Source of the DNA: Candidatus Borkfalkia faecavium
Lineage (GTDB): Bacteria; Bacillota; Clostridia; Christensenellales; Borkfalkiaceae
DNA: 48,752 nt
Assembly (NCBI GenBank): GCA_019114755.1
Contig: DXEW01000034.1
Location: 1 to 48,752 of the forward strand
Reading direction: 5' to 3'
Made by a program: the position numbers and the translations under genes. Positions 14,453 through 22,071 of the stretch are shown here, in pieces. The first letter of the stretch is position 1. Each line of letters opens with the position of its first letter. Under the pieces are notes generated by a model, which worked only from the letters and a program-made list of their open reading frames with translations, did no database searches and was not told where the DNA came from.

Positions 14453-15582
14453 ACATCGCGGCGATCATCCCTGCGGCGGGCTCGGGCAGCCGCGCGGGGT
14501 TTGCGGAAAACAAGATATTCCAAAAGATCGGCGGCGTGCCGGTGCTGCTGCGCTCGGTGCGCGCCTTTACGCGCCGCGAGGATATCGGCGCCGTCGCCGT
14601 ATGCGCGGCGGAAGGCGAGCTGGCGCGGGTGCGGGAGCTGTTGGCGGGCGAGCCGAAGGCGGCCGTGGTCGCGGGCGGAGATACCCGCACGGCTTCGGTG
14701 CGCGCCGCCCTCGAATACTTTGCCGCCCTCCCCTGCCCGCCCGACTATGTACTGGTGCACGACGCGGCGCGGCCGTTCGTGTCGCAGGAGGTCATCGGCG
14801 GCTGCATCGCCTGCACGCGCTCGCACGGCAGCGGCGTCTGCGCCCTGCCCTGCACCGACACGCTGGCGAAGGGGCAGTTCGGCATGATCGCCTCTTTTTA
14901 CGAGCGCGGTTCGGCGTACGCCGTACAGACGCCGCAGGGCTTCGGCTTTGCCGAGCTGCTGCGCGCCTACCGCAGCATCGGCGCCGATGAAAACTTCACC
15001 GACGATTCGGGCGTGTACGCCAGGTATATCGCCCCGCCCTTTTTGTGCGGCGGCGAGGCGAAGAACAGAAAACTCACCTTTGCGGAGGACTTTATGGAGA
15101 TCAAGCTGCGCACGGGCGTCGGCGTCGATACCCACAAATTCGGCGCGGATGCAGACCATATCGTGCTGGGCGGGGCACGCATCCCCGCAGAGAGCGGCCT
15201 TGTCGCCCACAGCGACGGCGACGTGCTCTGCCACGCGCTCATGGACGCGCTGCTCTCGGCGGCGGGCCTGCCCGACATCGGGCAGCAGTTTCCCGATACC
15301 GACCCGCAGTACGCGGGCGCGGACAGCCTGCGCCTGTTGGAACGGGTACGGGAGGCGATCGAAGGGGCGGGGTTTGCGGCGGAAAACGTCTCCGCAAGCA
15401 TACTGGCGGAGCAGCCAAAGCTTGCCCCCTATATCCCGCAAATGAAGGAGAACATCGCCCGCGCCCTGGGCATCGGCGAGGACGCCGTCGGCATTGCGGC
15501 GGGCACGAACGAGGGTCTGGGATATATCGGCCGCGGCGAGGGCATCACCGTCGTCGCCAACGTACTGCTGCGCGGCATCTGA
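14449..15582 (+). CDS. ispDF: bifunctional IspD/IspF (MEP pathway of isoprenoid synthesis)
   Basis: 377 residues joining two enzymes. Residues 1 to ~215 are IspD, 2-C-methyl-D-erythritol 4-phosphate cytidylyltransferase, with the CTP-binding IIPAAGSGSRAG and the VLVHDAARPFV and QTPQGF segments. Residues ~220-377 are IspF, 2-C-methyl-D-erythritol 2,4-cyclodiphosphate synthase, with the metal ligands in GVDTHKF and AHSDGDVLCHALMDALL and the C-terminal GLGYIGRGEGI. Start by GGAGG 7 bases upstream. The fusion is best known from alpha- and epsilon-proteobacteria; in a clostridial context it is less usual. Confidence 0.95.
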   Translation: MNIAAIIPAAGSGSRAGFAENKIFQKIGGVPVLLRSVRAFTRREDIGAVAVCAAEGELARVRELLAGEPKAAVVAGGDTRTASVRAALEYFAALPCPPDYVLVHDAARPFVSQEVIGGCIACTRSHGSGVCALPCTDTLAKGQFGMIASFYERGSAYAVQTPQGFGFAELLRAYRSIGADENFTDDSGVYARYIAPPFLCGGEAKNRKLTFAEDFMEIKLRTGVGVDTHKFGADADHIVLGGARIPAESGLVAHSDGDVLCHALMDALLSAAGLPDIGQQFPDTDPQYAGADSLRLLERVREAIEGAGFAAENVSASILAEQPKLAPYIPQMKENIARALGIGEDAVGIAAGTNEGLGYIGRGEGITVVANVLLRGI

Positions 15583-15611
15583 ACGCTGCATCCAAGCGAC
15601 GGGCGCGGCTC

Positions 15612-15681
15612 CCCTTCCTTATTATCATTATAAAGAAGGGCGCGCAGTTCCTTCCTTATTATAGATAAAGAAGGGCGCGTG
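15612..15681. repeat. two tandem AT-rich hairpins upstream of radA
   Basis: CCTTCCTTATTAT...TAAAGAAGGGCGCG occurs twice (about 15613-15642 and 15651-15680). Each copy can fold CCTTC with GAAGG. They lie between ispDF and radA. Confidence 0.6.
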
Positions 15682-15764
15682 AGCCCTTCCCAATGCAGAA
15701 CACAAAAAACACGGGCGCGGACTTTCTTCCTCCAAAGAAAAAACGCGCGCATACGGAGAGAGAC

Positions 15765-17144
15765 ATGGCAAAGAGCAAGAGCGTTTACGTCTGTTCGGAA
15801 TGCGGGGCGCAGACGCCGCAGTGGATGGGGCGCTGCCCCGCCTGCGGTAAGTTCGGCACGCTGGTGGAAGAGATCGCCGAGCCCGCCCCCGCGGCGAAGA
15901 AGGAAAAGCGGGAGCGCTCGGCTGCCGCCGCCCGCCCCGTGCCCCTGTCACAGGTGCGGGAAGAGGCGGTGCGGCGGGTGTCTTCGGGCATCGCGGAGCT
16001 GGACACCGTGCTGGGCGGGGGCATCGTGCCCGGCTCGCTGGTGCTCATCGGCGGCGACCCCGGCATCGGCAAGAGCACCCTCCTCACCGAAGTGGCGGCG
16101 CACCTTTCCGAACACGAAAAGGTGCTGTACGTTTCGGCGGAGGAATCTTGCTCGCAGGTGAAGATGCGCTGCGCGCGGCTGGGGCTGAATTCGAAAGATC
16201 TGCTGCTTTTGAACGAGACGTGCTTGGAAGACATCGAAGAGGCGATCGGGGAAGAAAAATTTGTGGTCATCGACTCCATCCAGGCGGTGTACACCAGCCA
16301 GCTCTCTTCCGCGGCGGGCTCGGTGGGCCAGGTGCGCGAATGCGCGGGCAAATTGCAGCGCATCGCCAAGGGGCGGGGCATCACCTTTTTCATCGTCGGG
16401 CATGTCACCAAAGAGGGGGCGCTGGCAGGGCCGAAGGTCTTAGAGCACATCATGGACACGGTGCTGTACTTTGAGGGGGAGAAGGAAGAAAACTACAAGA
16501 TCCTGCGCTCGTATAAAAACCGCTTCGGCTCGGTGCAGGAGGTGGGCGTGTTCGAGATGACGGGCGAAGGCATCTTCGGCGTATCCGATTACGCGGGCAT
16601 CTTCCTCTCCGAAAGCCGCGGCGAGGCAGCGGGCAGCTGCGTGACCCCTTCGGAGACGGGCAACCGCTGCATGATGGTGGAATTGCAGACGCTGCTTGCC
16701 AAGACGGCGTACGGCCTGCCCCGCCGCATGCCCCTGGGCATCGACTACAACAAGCTGGTGCTGCTCATCGCCGTGCTGGAAAAGCGGTGCGGCATCCCCT
16801 TCTACAACCAGGACGTGTACCTCAACGCCATGGGCGGCATCCGCCTCAACGAGCCGTCCGTCGATTTGGCGGTCTGCGCGGCGCTGGCGGGAGGGTTTAA
16901 GAATATCCCCATCGACAAGTACACCGCCGTGTTCGGCGAGGTGGGGCTGACGGGCGAGGTGCGCGGCGTGACCTTTGCCGAAAAGCGGGTGAGCGAGTGC
17001 ATCAAGATGGGCTTCAAGCGGGTGATATTCCCCGCCAAAAACTTCAAGAGCGTGAAAAAATTCGAGGACAAGATCGAACTCGTCCCCGTGCAGTATGTGT
17101 ACCAGATGATCAAAAAGCTGTTCCCGGCGGAAGATAGGGAGTGA
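15765..17144 (+). CDS. radA: DNA repair protein RadA (Sms), Lon-related branch-migration helicase
   Basis: 459 residues from the ATG at 15765 (GGAGAGAG upstream); an in-frame ATG 24 codons earlier lacks a ribosome site. The N-terminal zinc finger has Cys10, Cys13, Cys24 and Cys27. The RecA-like core has Walker A GGDPGIGKST (residues ~96-105) and the RadA-specific KNRFG motif (SYKNRFGSVQEVGVF). The C-terminal Lon-protease-like domain (LDLAVCAALAGG equivalent: SVDLAVCAALAGG) completes the family architecture. RadA drives branch migration in recombination and repair. Confidence 0.97.
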   Translation: MAKSKSVYVCSECGAQTPQWMGRCPACGKFGTLVEEIAEPAPAAKKEKRERSAAAARPVPLSQVREEAVRRVSSGIAELDTVLGGGIVPGSLVLIGGDPGIGKSTLLTEVAAHLSEHEKVLYVSAEESCSQVKMRCARLGLNSKDLLLLNETCLEDIEEAIGEEKFVVIDSIQAVYTSQLSSAAGSVGQVRECAGKLQRIAKGRGITFFIVGHVTKEGALAGPKVLEHIMDTVLYFEGEKEENYKILRSYKNRFGSVQEVGVFEMTGEGIFGVSDYAGIFLSESRGEAAGSCVTPSETGNRCMMVELQTLLAKTAYGLPRRMPLGIDYNKLVLLIAVLEKRCGIPFYNQDVYLNAMGGIRLNEPSVDLAVCAALAGGFKNIPIDKYTAVFGEVGLTGEVRGVTFAEKRVSECIKMGFKRVIFPAKNFKSVKKFEDKIELVPVQYVYQMIKKLFPAEDRE

Positions 17145-17157
17145 GATAAACAGTATG

Positions 17158-17187
17158 AAAAAGGAGCGCCCGTGGGGCGCTCCTCTG
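17158..17187 (-). terminator. intrinsic terminator after adenine deaminase
   Basis: A 9-bp stem GGAGCGCCC/GGGCGCTCC (17163-17171 with 17175-17183) is followed on the minus strand by T5, 21 bases past the deaminase stop. It also insulates convergent radA. Confidence 0.9.
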
Positions 17188-17207
17188 CGTTTGGTCTGCA
17201 ATTTCAT

Positions 17208-18956
17208 TTATTCCTGCGGCGCCTCCGCTCCTTCCTCGGCGGGCGGGGCGGCGTCGACGGGGCAGAAATCGAACTTCGTCACGTCAAACAGACCCTTGTC
17301 CGTCAGCTTGAGGGCGGGGATGACGGGCAGCGCCAAAAAGGAGAGGCTCATGAACGCTTCATAATCGCGCGAGACGCCCAAGTCGTACGCAGCCTGCAGC
17401 AGCTCTTCCGAGCGGCGGATGTACTCGTCGGCGGGCAGCGAGCTCATCAGCCCGGCGATATCCAGCGGTACCGACTGTACCCTGCCGCGGCCGACCACCG
17501 CCATGCCCCCGCCGATGCGCCGCAGCTCCGCCACGGCGGCGGACATATCCTCGTTATTGTCGCCGAGGACGATGATGTTGTGCGAATCGTGGGCGATGGT
17601 CAGCACCAGCGCGCCCCCCCACAGCCCGTAGCCTTCCAGCAGCCCCAAGCCGATATTGCCCGTGCCGTGGTGGCGCTCGACGACGGCCAGCTTGCAAAGG
17701 TCTGTGCCGCGCAGCTGCACGTCGCCCCCTTCGCTCGGCACCTCGCGCACCACTTTCTGCGTTACCACGCCTCCCTTGACGATGCGGATGACGTTGGCGT
17801 ACTTGCCTTGGAGGGAAAGGCGGAAGCGTTCGGGCGGGACCTGCCCGACGCGCACGGTGTTTTTGACCGCTTCGGGAAGGGCGGGCGCGCCCGTTTCGAA
17901 CAGGGGGATGCCGTCCATTGCCGCCGCCTTGCCGCCGATGACGGTCAGCGTGCAGCGGAAATGCTCTAAATCGTCGAACACGGCGATGTCTGCGTCGTAA
18001 CCGGGTGCGATGGCTCCCTTCCCCTTCAAACCATAGCATTCCGCGGCGTTGAGGGTGGCGGCGATGACCGCCCAGACAGGGTTCATGCCCGCCCGCACGG
18101 CGACGCGCAGGGCGTTATCGAGGTGGCCGTTCGCCTTCAGGTCGGCGGCGTGGCGGTCGTCGGTGCAGAAGAGGAAGCGGCGCAGGTTGGCCGCCGTGAC
18201 CGCGCGGCAGTTTTCCGCCACGTTGCGGGTGGCGGAGCCCTCGCGCAGGTGGACGTACATGCCCTTGGATACCTTTTCTTCCGCCTCGTCGGCGCAGGCG
18301 CACTCGTGGTCGGTGGTGATGCCCGCGGCGATGTAGGCGTTCAGCCCTTCGCCGCTCGTTTCGGGGGCGTGGCCGTCGACGATCTTGCCCAAAGCGCGCG
18401 CCGCCTCTAATTTTTTGATCACTTCGGGATCTTTGCCGATGACACCGGGGTAGTTCATGAACTCGCCCAGCCCGAAGATGAAGTCTTCCTGCAGATATTT
18501 TTGCGTATCGTCGCCGCCGATGACGGCGCCGCTGGTCTCAAACGCGGTGGCGGGCACGCACGAGGGCAGCATGACCTTGACGTTGAGGGGCGTGTTTTTG
18601 GAAGCCTCGGCGATATAGCGCGCGCCGTCGATGCCGCAGACGTTGGTGATCTCGTGCGGGTCGGCGATGACCGTCGTCGTGCCGCAAGGCACGACCAGCT
18701 TTGCGAACTCTTCGGGGGAGAGCTGCGAGCTTTCGATATGCACGTGCGCGTCAATGAGCCCGGGAACGGCGATCTTGCCGCCGATGTCGTATTCGTGCTC
18801 GCCCTCGTAACTGCCGACGCCGACGATCTTGCCGCCGGCGATGGCGATATCCCCCCGCTGCACTTCGCCCGTGAATACGTTGAGCACCCTGCCGTTCTTT
18901 AACACGACGTCTGCCCGCGTTTTGCCCAATGCCGCATCGATATAGCGCTCGATCAT
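17208..18956 (-). CDS. ade: adenine deaminase
   Basis: 582 residues, full length. It belongs to the amidohydrolase superfamily Ade/AdeC, converting adenine to hypoxanthine and ammonia. Metal-binding motif DAHVHIESS lies near residues 69-77; further family segments are GTTTVIADPHEI, GHAPETSG and DHECA. ATG preceded by AAGGAGG with 9-base spacing. An extended -10 promoter lies at 18986-18994. Next to a purine-type permease in the same direction, it points to purine salvage. Confidence 0.96.
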   Translation of the reverse strand: MIERYIDAALGKTRADVVLKNGRVLNVFTGEVQRGDIAIAGGKIVGVGSYEGEHEYDIGGKIAVPGLIDAHVHIESSQLSPEEFAKLVVPCGTTTVIADPHEITNVCGIDGARYIAEASKNTPLNVKVMLPSCVPATAFETSGAVIGGDDTQKYLQEDFIFGLGEFMNYPGVIGKDPEVIKKLEAARALGKIVDGHAPETSGEGLNAYIAAGITTDHECACADEAEEKVSKGMYVHLREGSATRNVAENCRAVTAANLRRFLFCTDDRHAADLKANGHLDNALRVAVRAGMNPVWAVIAATLNAAECYGLKGKGAIAPGYDADIAVFDDLEHFRCTLTVIGGKAAAMDGIPLFETGAPALPEAVKNTVRVGQVPPERFRLSLQGKYANVIRIVKGGVVTQKVVREVPSEGGDVQLRGTDLCKLAVVERHHGTGNIGLGLLEGYGLWGGALVLTIAHDSHNIIVLGDNNEDMSAAVAELRRIGGGMAVVGRGRVQSVPLDIAGLMSSLPADEYIRRSEELLQAAYDLGVSRDYEAFMSLSFLALPVIPALKLTDKGLFDVTKFDFCPVDAAPPAEEGAEAPQE

Positions 18957-18985
18957 TGCCGAAAAACCTCCTTGGTGTTACGACC

Positions 18986-18994
18986 ATTATACCA
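18986..18994 (-). promoter_or_regulatory. extended -10 promoter of the adenine deaminase gene
   Basis: On the minus strand TGGTATAAT, that is, TG one base before TATAAT. The -35 region is poor. The start would be near 18979. Confidence 0.6.
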
Positions 18995-19104
18995 TATCCG
19001 CTGCAAAAAAGAAAGCGCCGAACGAAAATTGCGAAAATTTTTCTTTGCAGGAAGGAGGAAAAGGCGGAGGCGGGCAAGACCATTTGCGCCCGACCGCGCG
19101 GCGC

Positions 19105-19160
19105 GAATGGAGAGTGTAGAATGTAAAATGTAGAATGTAAAATTGAGGATGATTTAAAAC
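19105..19160. repeat. TGTARAA heptamer repeat (family F1)
   Basis: An array of AATGTAGAATGTAAAAT-type heptamers followed by TTGAGG. The same family occurs at 28113-28209, 29930-30028, 30278-30318 and 48340-48514. Confidence 0.75.
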
Positions 19161-19161
19161 G

Positions 19162-19487
19162 ATACTCGAAAAAGGCAAAATCACACTTTTGCCTTTTTCA
19201 CCCTACAGCGAGGAGCTGCACGGGGAAAGGTGAAGCCGCGGCATTTTGATAAAGGTGTGCCCTGAAAACAAACAGGGTTCCCGAAAATCGCAGCGGAGCG
19301 AGATTTTTGGGAAGAAGAGCGGCAGGCGCTGCGGGCAAGGCGGCAAGCATAGCGCGCCGTCTGCCACGGCGCCTTGCCAGCGACGAGGCGGCGAGGAAAA
19401 CCCCGCGGCTAGCCGAACGGCGCCCCGCGGGGTTGTCTTCTGATCACGAAATTTTGTTTCATCAGCTTGAAACAAAATTTGTGAACC
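19162..19487 (-). ncRNA. candidate structured RNA element, copy A (interrupted by an insertion)
   Basis: Third member of a family also at 30332-30549 and 31500-31722, read here on the minus strand from 19487 downwards. Helix P1 has the invariant TCAC/GTGA base with a bulged C and a 13-bp arm, AAATTTTGTTTCA with its complement. Helix P2 pairs GAAGACAACCCCGCGG with CCGCGGGGTTTTCCTC. A P4 helix closes TTCACC with GGGTGAA, and P5 pairs AAAAAGGCAAAA with TTTTGCCTTTTT. About 125 bases (19269-19393) of another repeat family are inserted at the place of P3. It starts 2 bases after the permease stop, between permease and adenine deaminase. Not recognised as a known RNA. Confidence 0.6.
19269..19393. 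repeat. family F3 repeat inserted in structured element A
   Basis: Begins AACAGGGTTCCCGAAAATCG and continues with GCGAGATTTTTGGGAA and GGCGGCAAGCATAGCGC. It matches 48541-48660 over nearly its whole length, and the first third matches 30063-30110. CCCGAAAATC and GATTTTTGGG form a hairpin. Confidence 0.8.
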
Positions 19488-19489
19488 TT

Positions 19490-20998
19490 TTAGTGCGTAA
19501 ACAAGAACGTAAACAGGAACACGAGCGTGAGGATGGCGGTGACGGGGCTGATGTCTTTGACTTTGCCCGTGCACAGCTTGATGATCGTGTAGGAGATGAA
19601 GCCCGCCGCGATGCCGTAAGAGATGGAATAGGTGAAGCTCATGACGGCGATGGTGAGGAAGGCGGGAACGGCGGCTGCGGGGTCTTTCCAGTCGATATTG
19701 ACCACGTTGCCCATCATCAATACGCCCACGTAGATGAGCGCGCCCGCCGTGGCGCACTGCGGGATGAGCGCGGCGATGGGGCTTAAGAACATGGCGATGA
19801 TGAACAGCACGCCCACCACGAAGGCGGTGAAGCCCGTCCTGCCGCCCTCGGCGACGCCCGAAGAGGACTCGACAAAGGTGGTGACGGTGGAAGTGCCGCA
19901 GATGGCGCCCGTGCAGGTGGCGATGGAGTCACACAGCAGCGCCTTTTGGATGTTTTTGACCTCGCCCGTTTCGTCGAGCAGGCCGCTCTCTTTGCCCGCC
20001 GCCTGGCAGGTGCCCATCAGCGTGCCGATGGTATCGAACATATCGACCATGGCGAAGGCGACGAGGGTGGCGATGAAGTCGAAGATCTGGCTCGCTTCGA
20101 TGTTCTGCCAGCCTTCGGTGAACGCCTTGCCGAAAGAGACGGTGCCGAAATCGACGAACGCCTGCAGGGGGTTGTTGAATTCGATCTCGTCGAACACGGC
20201 CTTGCAGGAGTCGGAACCCGCCGCCAGGCCGATGCCGAGGAAGGCGTAGTACAGGAGCGCGCTGCCGATGATGCCGAACACCATGGCGCCCTTGACTTTG
20301 AGCTTGGCGAGGATGGCGATGATGAGCAGCGACACGATCGCCATGGCGGCTTTGATCATGGCTGCGCCGGAAACAGTGAAGTTCAAGAGGTTGAAGGAAA
20401 TGAGCGTGACCTTGGTGCTCGCATCCAGCGCCACGATGCCGGCATTCTGCAAGCCGACAAAGGCGATGAACAGGCCGATGCCCGCGGGGATGGCGATGCG
20501 GATGGCCTCCGGCACCGCGCGCACGATCATTTTACGCGCGCCGACGATGGTCAGGATGAGGAACAGCACGCCCGAGCACAGCACGATGAGCAGAGCGTTG
20601 GCATAGGTATAGCCCAGCCCGAAGCAGACCGTGTACACGAAGAAGGCGTTGAGCCCCATGCCCGGCGCCTGCGCGAAGGGGAGCTTGGCCAAAAACGCCA
20701 TCAGCATGGTGCCGATGATGGCGCCGATCGCCGTGAAGATGTACGCCGCGCCGAACGTGACGCCGTACGCCGGCTCTAACGCGGAGAACATGTCGGCATT
20801 GACGATGAGGATGTACACCATCGTCATGAAGGTGGTCAGGCCTGCGAGCATCTCCGTCTTGAAGGAAGACTTCATCTTCGTGATGCCGAAGTAGTTGTCC
20901 ACCGCCCCGAGGAAGCCCTTGTTGTTCACGGTGACGACCGCTTCGCCGCCTGCCGGCTCTTCGACCTGCGGCTGTTCGGTGTTTTGATTTTCAGTCAT
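19490..20998 (-). CDS. NCS2-family purine permease (AzgA/PbuG-like)
   Basis: 502 residues from the ATG at 20998, chosen for GGAGG 8 bases upstream; the longer frame runs into leader hairpins. About a dozen membrane segments. The family landmarks are visible: MLAGLTTFMTMVYI, NAFFVYTV, AIPAGIGLFIAFVGLQNAGI and the loop MVDMFDTIGTLMGTC. This subgroup imports adenine, guanine or hypoxanthine by proton symport. The adjacent adenine deaminase suggests adenine or hypoxanthine as substrate (inference). The last codons abut the structured element copy A. Exact purine specificity cannot be read from sequence alone. Confidence 0.92.
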   Translation of the reverse strand: MTENQNTEQPQVEEPAGGEAVVTVNNKGFLGAVDNYFGITKMKSSFKTEMLAGLTTFMTMVYILIVNADMFSALEPAYGVTFGAAYIFTAIGAIIGTMLMAFLAKLPFAQAPGMGLNAFFVYTVCFGLGYTYANALLIVLCSGVLFLILTIVGARKMIVRAVPEAIRIAIPAGIGLFIAFVGLQNAGIVALDASTKVTLISFNLLNFTVSGAAMIKAAMAIVSLLIIAILAKLKVKGAMVFGIIGSALLYYAFLGIGLAAGSDSCKAVFDEIEFNNPLQAFVDFGTVSFGKAFTEGWQNIEASQIFDFIATLVAFAMVDMFDTIGTLMGTCQAAGKESGLLDETGEVKNIQKALLCDSIATCTGAICGTSTVTTFVESSSGVAEGGRTGFTAFVVGVLFIIAMFLSPIAALIPQCATAGALIYVGVLMMGNVVNIDWKDPAAAVPAFLTIAVMSFTYSISYGIAAGFISYTIIKLCTGKVKDISPVTAILTLVFLFTFLFTH

Positions 20999-21037
20999 CA
21001 GAAAACCTCCGGTAAGTGTAATATCTATTCCCCGCAC

Positions 21038-21088
21038 AAACGGCGGGCAATATCCCCTGTTCTTTCCCGCACGAGCGGCGGGCAACGA
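21038..21088 (-). repeat. tandem hairpins in the permease leader
   Basis: Two near-identical units, TTGCCCGCCG-N6-GCGGG on the minus strand, each folding CCCGC with GCGGG, lie between promoter and ribosome site. They do not resemble a purine riboswitch: the conserved loop-loop sequences of that class are absent. Confidence 0.6.
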
Positions 21089-21153
21089 TTTATTTTGCCG
21101 CGGCGGACGCCGCGAACGGGCAGCGAAACGCTCTCCGCCACCGCTTCTACTCT

Positions 21154-21182
21154 ATTTTATCACAAGTTTTTAACAAAGGCAA
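21154..21182 (-). promoter_or_regulatory. promoter of the purine permease gene
   Basis: On the minus strand TTGCCT (21177-21182), 17-base spacer, TAAAAT (21154-21159). Leader of about 150 bases. Confidence 0.65.
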
Positions 21183-21238
21183 CCGCTTGCGGAAAATTCT
21201 TACACTTTTTGACAAATTCCGCACATTTTGCGGGCGGC

Positions 21239-21266
21239 AAAAGCGGCTCCCCCGCAGGGAAGCCGC
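21239..21266 (-). terminator. intrinsic terminator after the TIM-barrel gene
   Basis: Stem GCGGCT/AGCCGC (21243-21248 with 21261-21266) followed by TTTT on the minus strand, 6 bases past the stop. Confidence 0.7.
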
Positions 21267-21271
21267 ACGTT

Positions 21272-22063
21272 TCAGCCGATCTTATAGATGAGCTCGTCCA
21301 AATAGTCGCAGGAGCGCTTGAGCTCTGTATAATCGCCGTAGTCTTTGGGATACACCTCGATGAGGGCGGCGCCGTCAAAGCCGGCGTCTTTCAGCCGCCG
21401 CAGGCACTCTTCGAAGTCGAAGGTGCCCTGCCCCGGCAGGCAGATATTGCCGCGCTCGTCAACGTCGGAGAGGTGGACGTGCGAGATGCAGCCTTCCATA
21501 TCCTTGATGTACATTTGATAGGGCCAGCAGGAGAGGCGCGCCTGCTTGACGTCTAAAACGCCCAAAAGGTCGGGGCAGAGGCGGCGCAGGGGCGCAAACA
21601 GCCCCGGGCGGTTGTACAGCGCCCAGTGCACGTTTTCCAGGCACAGGCGCACGCCGTGCTCGGCGCAGGCCGCCATGATCTCGGCAAAGGCGGGGGCGAG
21701 CTTTTCAGGGTCCGCGGGGGCGGCGTTGCGCTTGAGGCGCGTGGTGCCGTGGAAGGTGTAGCGCCCCGCCCCGAAGATGTGCGCCGAACGCATCGCCCCG
21801 TGCAGCAGGCGGAAGGCGTCCGCCTTGGCGCGCGGGTGCTGCCCGAACAGCTGCGGCTCGAACTCGGTATTTAAGATGTGCACGGAATTGACGAACAAAT
21901 TCCCCTTCCGCTCGGCGAGCAGGCGGGCAAATTCTTCGGTATATTCGGAAAAGGTGGTGAGGAAGACCTCGGTGGCGCGCACGCCCAGCCCGCTGAGGAC
22001 GGAGAGCGCGTCTTCGTTCATTTCCCGCAAAAACAGAGAGGAGGTGGAAACGCCTGTGATCAT
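21272..22063 (-). CDS. sugar phosphate isomerase/epimerase-like TIM-barrel protein
   Basis: 263 residues of the xylose-isomerase-like / AP-endonuclease-2 superfamily. Recognisable positions are GVRATEVFL, NSVHI, TFHGTT, CLENVHWA, LGVLDVKQA, SHVHLSDVD and ALIEVYPKDY; the glutamates, histidines and aspartate in these segments match the family's metal site. The substrate is not identifiable. Its ATG is 8 bases after the stop of the glycerol-1-phosphate dehydrogenase gene (TGAGGT serves as ribosome site), so the pair form an operon, and a role near phosphorylated polyols or sugars is a reasonable inference. Confidence 0.85.
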   Translation of the reverse strand: MITGVSTSSLFLREMNEDALSVLSGLGVRATEVFLTTFSEYTEEFARLLAERKGNLFVNSVHILNTEFEPQLFGQHPRAKADAFRLLHGAMRSAHIFGAGRYTFHGTTRLKRNAAPADPEKLAPAFAEIMAACAEHGVRLCLENVHWALYNRPGLFAPLRRLCPDLLGVLDVKQARLSCWPYQMYIKDMEGCISHVHLSDVDERGNICLPGQGTFDFEECLRRLKDAGFDGAALIEVYPKDYGDYTELKRSCDYLDELIYKIG

Positions 22064-22071
22064 GCTGTACC

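Noticed and set aside
20999-21147. Purine riboswitch upstream of the permease
   Set aside because: Searched the leader by eye for the conserved purine-riboswitch core; only twin hairpins are present.
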